From: Andalucia godoyi
Lineage: Eukaryota > Discoba > Jakobea > Jakobida > Andaluciidae
DNA: 64,000 bases
Reading direction: 5' to 3'
Assembly: GCA_009859145.1 (NCBI GenBank)
Contig: VRVR01000037.1
Coordinates: 181,885-245,884 of the forward strand
In this document: positions 9,466 through 19,100 of the stretch, one piece after another
Numbering within the stretch: position 1 is the first letter of the stretch
Layout: each line of letters starts with the position of its first letter
Notes under the pieces: model-generated
What the model saw: the letters and a program-made list of their open reading frames with translations, nothing else
Database searches by the model: none
What the model was told of the DNA's origin: nothing
Position numbers and translations under genes: made by a program

Positions 9466-12012
9466 ATGGGGTGGGGCGAGAAAGTCGAGGTTCTTATTAC
9501 ATATTTGCAGTACCTTGCGGTGATTTTCACGGTGCAAGGGGTTTCGTGGCCGGCGACGATTAGCGTGCCGTTCGACTGGATTGATACGTTCGTGCTCAAC
9601 TTGGGATTCAGTCTCATTGTGCCCGACTATGACTTTCCGATGCGGTTTACGCTGATTTGCGTTGTTGTTCCGCTGTGCTTTACGTTTTTGCTGTTGCTTG
9701 TGTTCAAGCCATTGTCGGTGACGCTGTGGTTTGTGGCGCTGCTGTTCGGAATGGCGCTTGTGTTAATTGGTGTTGTTCCGCTGTATCTCATGAGTTCAAA
9801 CGAGCTCACAACGTATGAGCCCCAAACAGAGTACGCGGTCACTGGTGCCATTATTATTGGCGTTTGCTTCTTTATCGGCCTTGCAAACTACATGAACGAG
9901 AGACGGAAAGGAGATGTGCAAGTCAAGGAGCTGTCTGCCGAGCAGCTTGAAGACTACCTTCACTATGCACCTCCAGTAAGTACAGCGACGCAAGTGGTGC
10001 GCTTTGTGTTTGGAATCCTGCTGATTCTTGCTGGTCTGTGGATTGGCCAGTTTGTATATCCAGACCCAGCCGGAGTCGTCAAATATATTCCATTTCCACA
10101 GGTCGTGGCAGGGTTCCTGTTCGCACTCGGCTCGTTCCTCCTGATTCTGGGCATCCTGTGCACGTTTTACAAGGGTCGATTGTTCGTGAACAATGCATCG
10201 CACTTTCTAAAGTCAAAGTTCACCGAGCTTTTGCTGTTCGTGCTCATTTGCTTGTACTTGCCCATCCTCACCACACTCTTCTCAGCCTTCAATTGCTGGC
10301 CGGAATCGTGTTCGGCAACCACCGAGTTTGCAGAGCGGTCCATTTTCAAAGGCGTTTCTGCGCGACCCCTCTTTTCAAGCTCGGATTCGAACCCGGTGTG
10401 CACGAACTGCCAGTTCCAGAATCTGAACTCGTCTTTCCTGTACCTTGCGCCCTCTGCAACTTCGTGGTGTCCGATCATGGCAACCGATCTTTGCTCGAAA
10501 ACGACAGACTGGCGACTGATCATCGACGCGACGATTTCTTGCAGCAGCGACATGTGGCCGCTCTACATCATTGCTTCTTTTCTCGTTCTGTTCGCGTTTG
10601 TGTGCGGAGTGCCCTTCTTTTTTTACCGACTTACAAAAATGTGCACCACGATGATGGAAGAGATCCCTGTTATGAAGCTCACGGATGCCGGCGATATTTC
10701 CACGGATGCTATATCCTCGGAGGAGCTTTGGGAGGAGCGAACTGCGATTTCTAGGAACTCCGCAAAGATGCTCTTCGCGTCTTTTGAGCGATCGTGGAGG
10801 TTTTACAAGCTGTTCCAGATCGTTCTTCGGATTCTCTTGGTCGCAGTCGTCGTGTTCTTCGGTCGCTTTGTGTACGTTGCAATGGGCGGAATTCTGGTGG
10901 TCCACTTGCTGAACCTTTCAGTATCGCTGATATCTCGCCCGTTTATCAGTTCTGCAGAAGACGTTCTTGCGTCGGTCTGCGCTTTCTGCGCGGCTGCCAC
11001 GGCTGCTCTCGGCCTTGGGCTTGCCACATTCAGCGATGTGCCATCTGAAATCGTCGTTGCCGTTCTGGCGGGCGATCTCGCATTGCCCATCGTTGCACTG
11101 TTTCTTTCCATGATCGTTCTGATGTTTCGTGAATCGCAAAAGGAGAAGGAACAGAAACGCAAGCAATTGCAAGCCAAAGCTCAACTTGCGTATGATCAGT
11201 ACGCTGCCGAGGCTGCTGTCGTGTGGAGCCAAAATGGGCAGGGCCATGCAGCGCACGGCTCCAAAGGCAGCAGCCTGGTTCCCCTCTCGTACGAAGAAGC
11301 ACTGGCAATGTGTGCAGTTCAGCAGAACCATTCGATGAAGAATGCAGATGGCGAAAGCAAAGCCCCAGTGAATCCTTACTTTGCAAAGACAGCAACCGTA
11401 ACTCCAATGCCTCCAGCGCAGGACATGCAGAGCATGAAGCAGCAGCCCGCTCGATCGGCGTCTCGCGAGGACACGGCAGTCGAAGAGCTCACTCCTGTGG
11501 AAAAGGAAATGCGTAGATGCCGCCTGGCTCTCGTGCTCGTGGACAGAAAGATCAATGCGAGGATTATTTCGGTCCTCAGTACCACGTTCATTGTCATCGG
11601 TGTTCTCTTGTTCATGGCCCTTGTAGTCTGCGGCATTGCCATCCTCTTCCAGACGAATCCAGAAGTCATTCCTGGAAGGCAGCTCCGGTCCGTCTCTTCT
11701 TGTTCCTACTCGAGAGATTTTGAGTTTGCCACCTACAAGACATGGACCGAGTTCACCCAGAATTGCTGCTGTGAACCTGCTCCCACCTATGGCACGTACA
11801 ACTCAGTCGAAATGTGGCATTGCAAGAACGGGTACTACAAGGAACGCATCCGCGCAGAGAGCGGGTACGGAGACGGGTTTGCAATCCGTAGCTTCTGTTC
11901 TCCTCTTTTCAACTCGAATTCCATGACGCCTGTCTGTACCAACAACCATTTCCAGGTGCCACAGTATACTGCACCGACGTCAACGTCGTATGCTCGAGAA
12001 AAATTGTGGTAG
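9466..12012 (+). CDS. Polytopic membrane protein, about 12 membrane segments
   Basis: The protein has 848 residues. The ATG at 9466 (MGWGEKVEVL) is preferred to the upstream GTG. Hydrophobic segments are clear, for example FTLICVVVPLCFTFLLLLVF, VVRFVFGILLILAGLWIGQF, TELLLFVLICLYLPILTTLF, LYIIASFLVLFAFVCGVPFF and FIVIGVLLFMALVVCGIAIL, giving roughly 12-13 spans. A Cys-rich non-cytosolic loop lies between spans near residues 285-365. A second Cys-rich region follows the last span near the C-terminus (CCCEPAPTYGTY), and a charged cytosolic linker of about 150 residues precedes that span. The block RILLVAVVVFFGR...ISRPFISSAEDVLASVCAF resembles the core of the LRR membrane protein at 15348-18809. 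Channel or receptor-like function is only inferred, and no named family is assigned. Confidence 0.75.
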   Translation: MGWGEKVEVLITYLQYLAVIFTVQGVSWPATISVPFDWIDTFVLNLGFSLIVPDYDFPMRFTLICVVVPLCFTFLLLLVFKPLSVTLWFVALLFGMALVLIGVVPLYLMSSNELTTYEPQTEYAVTGAIIIGVCFFIGLANYMNERRKGDVQVKELSAEQLEDYLHYAPPVSTATQVVRFVFGILLILAGLWIGQFVYPDPAGVVKYIPFPQVVAGFLFALGSFLLILGILCTFYKGRLFVNNASHFLKSKFTELLLFVLICLYLPILTTLFSAFNCWPESCSATTEFAERSIFKGVSARPLFSSSDSNPVCTNCQFQNLNSSFLYLAPSATSWCPIMATDLCSKTTDWRLIIDATISCSSDMWPLYIIASFLVLFAFVCGVPFFFYRLTKMCTTMMEEIPVMKLTDAGDISTDAISSEELWEERTAISRNSAKMLFASFERSWRFYKLFQIVLRILLVAVVVFFGRFVYVAMGGILVVHLLNLSVSLISRPFISSAEDVLASVCAFCAAATAALGLGLATFSDVPSEIVVAVLAGDLALPIVALFLSMIVLMFRESQKEKEQKRKQLQAKAQLAYDQYAAEAAVVWSQNGQGHAAHGSKGSSLVPLSYEEALAMCAVQQNHSMKNADGESKAPVNPYFAKTATVTPMPPAQDMQSMKQQPARSASREDTAVEELTPVEKEMRRCRLALVLVDRKINARIISVLSTTFIVIGVLLFMALVVCGIAILFQTNPEVIPGRQLRSVSSCSYSRDFEFATYKTWTEFTQNCCCEPAPTYGTYNSVEMWHCKNGYYKERIRAESGYGDGFAIRSFCSPLFNSNSMTPVCTNNHFQVPQYTAPTSTSYAREKLW

Positions 12013-12314
12013 CGAGGACAAACAAAAAAATAGTAATAAATCATCTCTTTGCCTGAAACACGAAACGTCCAGCTTTGCTCTGTGCTCTTTTGCAGAGGTT
12101 TTTAACGGCAGAGCAACCAAAAAACCAATAACAAAAAAGAAAGGACAAATAATAATAAATTAATAAATAAATACATGAATAAAAATTAGTCAATCATAAT
12201 ATCTTTATGTACATCAAACACAACCAATGGTAACAAAGAGGAAGGGCGAAGGCGACCGCGTGGGGGAGGAGAACAGATCAAATGCCCAGACTGGCGATTT
12301 CCACGACCGAATGA
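12013..12314. other. Intergenic 3' region between convergent genes
   Basis: The spacer is AT-rich with several AATAAA-like hexamers (for example near 12150-12180), consistent with polyadenylation regions of two convergent genes. No gene is seen. Confidence 0.5.
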
Positions 12315-14783
12315 CTAGCTGATTTGCAGCATTCTGCGGTTTCCAACATCCTGCAATGCCGCAGTGAATCCTTGGCTCTCGAGAGCGCTGACAACAAGAT
12401 TTACGAGGCCATCGCAATGGGTCGCTTCGGTCACATCAACATCCACGCGGTTCTGCAACGAAAAAGAGACCAGGGCATGGGAAACTTTCTTCATCGTCTG
12501 GTCAAACACTTTGCGCAGTGACGTCTGATACTCGATCCATTCGGTCCGAGAGGAAAAGGGAAGTTGACGAAGAGTATCGTCCAGAGAAACGGAACCGATT
12601 CGTTGGGCATTGACGACATCTGCAGAAGTTGCGGAATTCGCAACATCTTGCATCCTCTTCACAGATTCGGGAGGGGTCGGCTTTTGCGGGGAAATGTAGA
12701 ACAACGTCAGTCGGCACGAAGCAGCAGCCGATGCCTCATTGTCCGTATATTTGGGAGTTCTGAAGAATGCATGAAAGCGAAAAGCGGAGTCGTCAAAGCT
12801 CATGCAGCGGGTTGCAAGATATGTCTCAATCCGCTCCACGGACGATAGCGACTTTGGAACTGTGGACTTGGAAGTGAGCGCATTGAATATCGTCTCGACG
12901 GACACTGCAGTCTCGTCGTTCACTGCATCGAGAGACCTGAGGACAGAGTACAGTTTGTCGTCCAGTGCTTGCGAAGGGGAAATCCACATCTTGTTGCTCA
13001 GGTGCTTGGTTGTGTTCAGAGGTCGGTCGTCCACGGCGGTCAACGTTTTCCCATCTTTTCCCGGATGCGGTTCGACGCTCCCGTCGAGGGAAGTGCACGA
13101 CGACGAATGGGCTGGAGAAGCCACGGATTCGGAGCCTGAACTGGAATCTGAGCAATACCAAACGGGATCTGGGACAGAATTGCCGTTCATTTGCGAAATG
13201 AGCATCCCAATTCTTCGATTTTGAACTTCAAAACCCCGGGCTGCAAGCGCAGACCCGATTTCATCCAGCAACGCCTTTCTGCGAATAGTCTTCCCTGGGT
13301 TGGTGTAGCCATTCGACACCATCACATTCCGACCAATCGTCTCCAGATCTGTTCGGGTGGGAACACGGAACGGCAGCTTGCTTGCATTTCCTGCAGCCGG
13401 GGTCGACACGGCAGCGGAGGTCTCTGCGTCTTTGACGTGGTCTGTCGTTTTTGACCTTGTTAATTCTGCGTTTGACGGACTTGGGGGACACACGTCTTTC
13501 GAAACAGCAGCCTGGCGATCGTTTTGGGGTGTTGGTGGCAAGTATGACTTTTCAGCTAGAGAGGCACCACCGACCCTGCCCTGGGAGGACCTTGTTGAAA
13601 CGGATGGAGCCAAGGACTTGTCCACCTCGAGAGTCGGTTTCGATGTATCGGCGAGAGACTGGGAGGACGAACTCGTGGTCCGAACGACGCGCAGACGAAC
13701 CACGGAAGCGAGTCCTTGTTGGGTGGTGCCCGACCCAGAGCTCGAGGCAGATGATGTAGCATGACTGCTGCTTGCTTTGCTCTTGGAAACGTCTGCACCA
13801 TCTACCGAGTCTGCGGGTGACGATGACGATGACGATGACGATGAGGGGCCTGTTCCAGACGAAAGAGTCGGCCACGGCGAAAGGAGAGAAAGTGGTTCTT
13901 CGGGAACAAGAGATGAAGGGGCTGATGCTTGTTTCCGGCTAATTGCAGACGAAACGGACGGTGCAGCTTGTGCCGGCTGTGCAATTCGTCGTGGAGACCG
14001 AAACTTTCTCAACAATGCTGTCTTTGGTACAACATTCTGACGCAGCAGCTCACCGCTATCCTGGTTCTTCTCTTCCGTTTCAACCGACTGCTGAGGCTGC
14101 TGAGTGAGAGTGTGTGGATGATGAGAAAGGGCAGCAGCACGCGGAGGCGACACGTGATTCGCCTCCGTCAATGATTTTCGAAGTTCGCCGCGTTTTTGCC
14201 TGGTAGAGCTGTCCTTGGATGTCGAAGAGGAAGAACCGGAGCTTACTGCGCAGTCCGGATCCATATTTTCCACATCTTCTGTCAAGTCATCCTCTGTTGG
14301 CTTTGCCCTTTTCCGGCTCCTAGTTCGCTGCGACACTTCGTCCATCACCAGTTCCTGTCCTTGCGTTCGTTCACTGTCTGCGACCTCCTGATCACCCTCC
14401 TGTTCATCGTCTGCCTTCCTGCCCCCCTCGTGCTGCTCTTGTGCTGGCGGCTGCAGAGCCCTGGCATGAGGCTGTGACGCTGAGGACGCCGACGCCGACG
14501 CCGACGCCGCCGCATAGATCATCGCGGAGCCTCGCAGGACTGACGACGCGAGCTTGAAGCGATCGTTCTTCCTGTCGTGTTTGATAAAGAACCCACCCGG
14601 AAGCGACACTCCAACGACACTCATCAGCACCTGTCTGAGGTCCTCCACAGTTGAAAACACCCCAGAGGGCTTCATTACATCCAGAATCGAGCTCGCCGCA
14701 ACTCCACTCGATGAATCCAACGCTCGTAGCTTTCGAAGCGCGGCTGTAATGCTCGTCACCTGGTGCGAAAACACGTCCGACAT
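12315..14783 (-). CDS. Hypothetical protein with three small helical blocks in a disordered chain
   Basis: The protein has 822 residues and a clear ATG at 14783. I do not recognise it. Three compact regions are embedded in long Ser/Gln/Ala-rich disorder: residues about 9-85 (ITAALRKLRALDSSSG through GGFFIKHDRKNDRFKL), about 490-560 (RRKALLDEIGSALAARGF, RIGMLISQMNG, PVWYCS) and about 620-695 (LYSVLRSLDAVNDETAVS through DSAFRFHAFF). Each reads as two or three helices followed by a short aromatic strand, so they could be winged-helix-like repeats. A basic KRAKPTEDD patch near residue 135 may be a nuclear localisation signal. A nuclear regulatory role is a guess. The Ala/Ser repeat near 90-105 is encoded by a GCGTCG microsatellite. 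Confidence 0.6.
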   Translation of the reverse strand: MSDVFSHQVTSITAALRKLRALDSSSGVAASSILDVMKPSGVFSTVEDLRQVLMSVVGVSLPGGFFIKHDRKNDRFKLASSVLRGSAMIYAAASASASASSASQPHARALQPPAQEQHEGGRKADDEQEGDQEVADSERTQGQELVMDEVSQRTRSRKRAKPTEDDLTEDVENMDPDCAVSSGSSSSTSKDSSTRQKRGELRKSLTEANHVSPPRAAALSHHPHTLTQQPQQSVETEEKNQDSGELLRQNVVPKTALLRKFRSPRRIAQPAQAAPSVSSAISRKQASAPSSLVPEEPLSLLSPWPTLSSGTGPSSSSSSSSSPADSVDGADVSKSKASSSHATSSASSSGSGTTQQGLASVVRLRVVRTTSSSSQSLADTSKPTLEVDKSLAPSVSTRSSQGRVGGASLAEKSYLPPTPQNDRQAAVSKDVCPPSPSNAELTRSKTTDHVKDAETSAAVSTPAAGNASKLPFRVPTRTDLETIGRNVMVSNGYTNPGKTIRRKALLDEIGSALAARGFEVQNRRIGMLISQMNGNSVPDPVWYCSDSSSGSESVASPAHSSSCTSLDGSVEPHPGKDGKTLTAVDDRPLNTTKHLSNKMWISPSQALDDKLYSVLRSLDAVNDETAVSVETIFNALTSKSTVPKSLSSVERIETYLATRCMSFDDSAFRFHAFFRTPKYTDNEASAAASCRLTLFYISPQKPTPPESVKRMQDVANSATSADVVNAQRIGSVSLDDTLRQLPFSSRTEWIEYQTSLRKVFDQTMKKVSHALVSFSLQNRVDVDVTEATHCDGLVNLVVSALESQGFTAALQDVGNRRMLQIS

Positions 14784-15347
14784 CGCTGCTCAACAACACC
14801 CCTCCGCACCCCTCCAAGCGCTCTCCTTGTTTGTTACGGAACACCACGGCGACAGCGACGAGTTACTTTGTACTATAGCTACAGCCGCTGATGTGAATTG
14901 TCTCTTGCCGGAACGCAGACACAGGCGTCGAAAGCATGCAAGACGGACGGACGACCAAAACAAAACCAAAACGAAACCAAAAAAAAAATAAATAATAAAA
15001 ATAATAAAAATAATTTAAAAAAATAATAAAATAAATAGAAAAGGAAAAATCTAATGAGAATCAATGAAGTTAATACGGAAAAACAAAAGGAAAAACAAAA
15101 GCAAAAAGAGAATGAATGGAGTGAAGAAGAAAGATGGAAAACCAGTGGAAATTGGAGAATTCGGGGAAGTTTGTGTCCTCGTTTTTCACGCTCTATTGAG
15201 TCTGTTCCCGCCATGGCGGGTTGAAGCCTCGGGAAAGGTGTCGAGGAAAAGGATGGAAAAAGGAAAAGGAAAAACGGAGAGTTGAGACAACAGTCAAAAA
15301 AAAAAGCCCTCATTTTATCTACAGCAGATAGGATCTCGATTGCTTGG
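14784..15347. other. Intergenic spacer, A-rich
   Basis: The plus strand is strongly A-rich from about 14960 to 15120, with AATAA repeats. It is the upstream region of the minus-strand gene ending at 12315 and the 3' region of the minus-strand LRR gene. No gene is supported. Confidence 0.45.
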
Positions 15348-18300
15348 CTATAGCGTGGAGTCGTTGCTGGCGGAGCGGTCGAGCAGGGGATTGTGGACTG
15401 TGGACGCATGGGCAGCGAAGAGATTGGAGCGGAGAAACGTTCTGAATTTTGAGGAGGCTCGATGGAGGAAAGCCCATGCAAGAAATGCAAAGAGCGTCGC
15501 TACGAAGGACGCGTTGAGGACAAACAGAACTGCTCCGGCAGAGTCCACATTCGAGGCTCCAAGAATCTGAGACTGCATCGAGCAAGCTATATTCACGATG
15601 AGCAGCGCAAGCGAGGTGATTTCCGCGATGTTTTCAAAGCGGGACTCGAACGGAGACGCAGTCGCTTGAAAGACGCCGGATGCGGTGAGAACCAGGCAGA
15701 CCATCAACGGCATAAACACCGAAAGACGCGGAAGCGTAACGAACGCACCGATGAAGAGAATTCTGCGAAAAGTCACCACCAGCTCCCACCAACGACATCC
15801 TGGACGGTAGGAGCTGAAGAGAAGCGAAAATATGTACATGGAACGCAGGTCTTTGCCGGCCAGGGCACGACTTCTGATTACAGCAAAGGACAACAGTCCA
15901 GGAATCGCAGCGATGTAGAGGACGAGCAAGATAGCGGAAACAGTTTGGAGCGCGGTGGAGCATTCGACATCTGGAAAATACCGGATGTAATACCGACCGT
16001 CACCGGCATCTTGCGCACAGGACAGTGGAGAAAGGATCGCACGGATGGCAGGCATGAACAGAAACATCAGTAGAAAGATGCAGGCACGCAGACACCGGTC
16101 CAGCCATCGCTGCTCCAATGATCGACGTCGCTCTGACTGCCGTTTTCCAACCCGAAAAGCCGTTCCAGTTCCCCAGATGGCAAGCACAAGCAGGCATGCA
16201 GCGACTGGGCAGACCACGGCGACGGTGTAGGACTCCTTGAATCCCCATCCGCGAAAGAAGCACTCTGGCCCGGCAAAGGAAAAGCTAGCAATCGATGCGC
16301 CACTGTGTGTGAAGACATACAAATTTGACGGCATGGGAGTCCGAACAAAGAATAAGGACTGCAAGAAAAAGGTGAGCACCTTCACGATTCCGGAGGAAGA
16401 GCTTCCGACGAAGAAGGACCAAACGATCCAGCCAACAATGCATGCACAAATGAAGATCCCAAAGACAATGAGTGTGCCGTTTTCCGGACATGACACACAC
16501 CGATCACCAGTTCGAAAATATCGTTGTGAGCACGATGCGCAAAGTCGCCCTGTGTATCCTTCCGCGCAGTTGCTGCCCGTCTCCGGAGACGGCTTGCACG
16601 GTGTTAGGTCGGTTCCTGCCAAGAGACAAAGCTCGATTGCATGCGGATACGCGGTGTTGCTTTCCATTTCCGAAAGAGAGACTGGCGGAGACGCATAGTA
16701 GCCTTCCAATGGCACGACATTTCCGCTGTCGTTCCACGCGGTAGTCGCATCCAGCCGCAAGATCACGTCTTCATCCGGGAAGGAGCACTCCGCATTGGAA
16801 GACAGGCATCGGCTACAATTAGGAGGCTTCCCGAAAAATCCTGGTCTGCACACGCAGTATCGGTAGTTGTAAAACTCCGGATCGGTCTGCACCGTAACCC
16901 CTCGTGCCTCTGCGACAAAACACGACAAACTCTGACTGAAGATGTACGCAGACGAAGCATTGAACACAAACAACCGCTGGTTGGATTCGGTTAGTGACGT
17001 CTCAAAACGAGCATTGGGATTTCCGCGGAAATCAACAGTCGACAACAACGGTAGGCTGTCCAGTACGGAATCGAGATCGGAGTTGAGGTCGTTGTTGGAG
17101 AGGTCCACATTTCGCAAGCCAGGAAGGAATTTCAAAAGAAATGTCGCGGGATACGCCGGGGCTGGACAGGGACCTTTGGCGGAGGGAAGCAAAGACGGTG
17201 GGAATTTGGAAGGAAGGGAGGTGCGGGAGAGCGACAGGGACGACAGGCTGTAGTACAACGCAGAGGATGGGCACGACGTGCACGTTTGATAGTCCAAAAT
17301 CCCAGGGATTCCCGTAATGATGTTTCCAGAAAGATCAAGGTTGATGAGGCCTCCCGAAAAGTCCACCTCGGTCACGTTCGGTTTCCCCCGTATTGGAATA
17401 CCGCAAGGATAAATCGGAAATGAGCCGTTGAATTGATTGTATGCAAGTGACAGGGAGCGAAGAGAGACTCGCCCTGAAAACAGCGGCAATGGAAAAGGCC
17501 CCATCAGCGCATTGTGAGACAAATCCAGGGAAAGCAGGTTAGAGAAATTCGCTATCATGAGAAAGGGAAAGCTGGTCAGCTGGTTCGAAGACAGGTCAAT
17601 GTTCACGAGCGACGCTACCGAGCAATTTGGAAAAGTAGTAAATGCGTTTGCGGACAAGTACAGAAACCTCAGTGCTTGCAGTGCACACAAGCGTCCGGGA
17701 AGCGGCCCTGCAAGCTTGTTGGCTTGCAAATTCAACGAAAGAAGGGACATCGACAAGCTAAGCTCGGGGATTGTACCATTCAAAAAGTTGTTTTGCAGCT
17801 GTAATGTTTGCAGCTGGGGCAGAGCACCGAGAGACTCTGGTAGACTCCCACTCAGTTGGTTCGCTCCCAACATCAGCGTCTGCAGGTTTGCAAGCGATCC
17901 GTTAAAGCTCTGGGGGACCGGTCCATTCAACCTGTTTGCAGACAAGTCGAGTGTCTGCAGATTCGAAAGCACCCCGATTGATTCTGGAATTGGGCCGTCG
18001 AAGCCATTTTCAAAGAGCTGCAGCGCATTGAGGAGCGGCAGCCTCTCGAACACACCATCTGGAAGCCGCCCATGAAATCCGTTTGATCCCAAGTTGATGT
18101 AGGACAGCCTTGTCAGGTTCCCGATCCACTCAGGAAACGGTCCGGACAGGTCATTGTACGCGAGATCGAGCACCTCGAGTTGCGTAAGCGTCGAAAGCGA
18201 CGCAGGCACGGAGCCCCGGAGCAGGTTTGACACGAGTTGCAGCTCGGTGACGCGGCCGTATGCGTTGCAGTAGACGCGGTACACGGTTGGATCACAGCAG

Positions 18301-18809
18301 CTTTCCAAAATGAATTCCTTGCCGTTTGCCCAGCCGTCTCCCGAGGCCCAGCTCGGACCATCCGTCGCTTCGTACAAGTCCCACAGTGCCGCACAGTCCG
18401 GCGCATACGACGCCACAGCCTTGTCGGACGCACGTCTCTCACCAACATCAGCAGCAACGTCCGTATTCACGTACAACGACACCGGTGCATCGGGCATTGT
18501 TTGCTCGTCAACATCACGCTGCAGCAGCTGCGCACAGGTCTCCTCCACAGTGTGCAACACTGCGTTTGCGAGGCGTATCCTAAACTCTACCGATCGATGG
18601 TCCTCATGATGATGTGCCAATACAGAGTCCCACCATGTTGCATTCTGGAGATAGCGGGCCACCGGATCAGCGCCGCGGTCAACATGCATTGCAGGACTGG
18701 ATGGCGCACAGGTGACACAACCACACATAACCATCACCATCACCACCACCACCACCACCACCAACACAACCTTCAATGACAACACATGCGTACAATACGA
18801 TACGCGCAT
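15348..18809 (-). CDS. Leucine-rich-repeat receptor-like membrane protein
   Basis: The protein has 1,153 residues. It begins with a hydrophobic signal-like segment containing an eight-Val run encoded by a CAC/ACC microsatellite. Residues about 140-195 resemble an LRR N-terminal cap (CAALWDLYEATDGPSW). Some 12-14 plant-type LRRs follow to about residue 600 (LEVLDLAYNDLSGPFPEWIG, LQTLDLSANRLNGPVP). A Cys-rich region comes next, about 660-800 (CVCRPGFFGKPPNCSRCLS, CAEGYTGRLCASCSQRYF). The C-terminal third has about 7-9 membrane spans with a polytopic core (WELVVTFRRILFIGAFV, ATASPFESRFENIAEITSLA). The layout suggests a cell-surface receptor or channel with a ligand-binding ectodomain. The ligand is unknown and no kinase domain is present. 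Confidence 0.85.
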   Translation of the reverse strand: MRVSYCTHVLSLKVVLVVVVVVVMVMVMCGCVTCAPSSPAMHVDRGADPVARYLQNATWWDSVLAHHHEDHRSVEFRIRLANAVLHTVEETCAQLLQRDVDEQTMPDAPVSLYVNTDVAADVGERRASDKAVASYAPDCAALWDLYEATDGPSWASGDGWANGKEFILESCCDPTVYRVYCNAYGRVTELQLVSNLLRGSVPASLSTLTQLEVLDLAYNDLSGPFPEWIGNLTRLSYINLGSNGFHGRLPDGVFERLPLLNALQLFENGFDGPIPESIGVLSNLQTLDLSANRLNGPVPQSFNGSLANLQTLMLGANQLSGSLPESLGALPQLQTLQLQNNFLNGTIPELSLSMSLLSLNLQANKLAGPLPGRLCALQALRFLYLSANAFTTFPNCSVASLVNIDLSSNQLTSFPFLMIANFSNLLSLDLSHNALMGPFPLPLFSGRVSLRSLSLAYNQFNGSFPIYPCGIPIRGKPNVTEVDFSGGLINLDLSGNIITGIPGILDYQTCTSCPSSALYYSLSSLSLSRTSLPSKFPPSLLPSAKGPCPAPAYPATFLLKFLPGLRNVDLSNNDLNSDLDSVLDSLPLLSTVDFRGNPNARFETSLTESNQRLFVFNASSAYIFSQSLSCFVAEARGVTVQTDPEFYNYRYCVCRPGFFGKPPNCSRCLSSNAECSFPDEDVILRLDATTAWNDSGNVVPLEGYYASPPVSLSEMESNTAYPHAIELCLLAGTDLTPCKPSPETGSNCAEGYTGRLCASCSQRYFRTGDRCVSCPENGTLIVFGIFICACIVGWIVWSFFVGSSSSGIVKVLTFFLQSLFFVRTPMPSNLYVFTHSGASIASFSFAGPECFFRGWGFKESYTVAVVCPVAACLLVLAIWGTGTAFRVGKRQSERRRSLEQRWLDRCLRACIFLLMFLFMPAIRAILSPLSCAQDAGDGRYYIRYFPDVECSTALQTVSAILLVLYIAAIPGLLSFAVIRSRALAGKDLRSMYIFSLLFSSYRPGCRWWELVVTFRRILFIGAFVTLPRLSVFMPLMVCLVLTASGVFQATASPFESRFENIAEITSLALLIVNIACSMQSQILGASNVDSAGAVLFVLNASFVATLFAFLAWAFLHRASSKFRTFLRSNLFAAHASTVHNPLLDRSASNDSTL

Positions 18810-19100
18810 CTTTGTTTTCTCCTCGTCTCTCGAAACTCGATATACTGTCGGGAATTCAAAAAAACGCGCGTTCTTTTTTCCTTTTTCTTTTTGGTCGGGA
18901 ATTTCCGCGGACCCCCTTCCCGCTCGCGAGGAGTCGACAGATTTCGACTACTGACCGTTTCTTTCCCCCCATCTGTTTTACCTTTTCCCTCCTTCTGTCT
19001 TGGTTGGTTGGAAGTGGAAATACGAATCGTGTGTTCTTCGGAAGGGTCCAAGGGAAATTAAAAAAAAAAAAAAGTAAAAAAATAATAAAAAATATAAAAA

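Noticed and set aside
18736-18768. Short CAC/ACC array as a CRISPR or regulatory repeat
   Set aside because: It is a simple trinucleotide microsatellite encoding Val in the LRR protein signal segment.
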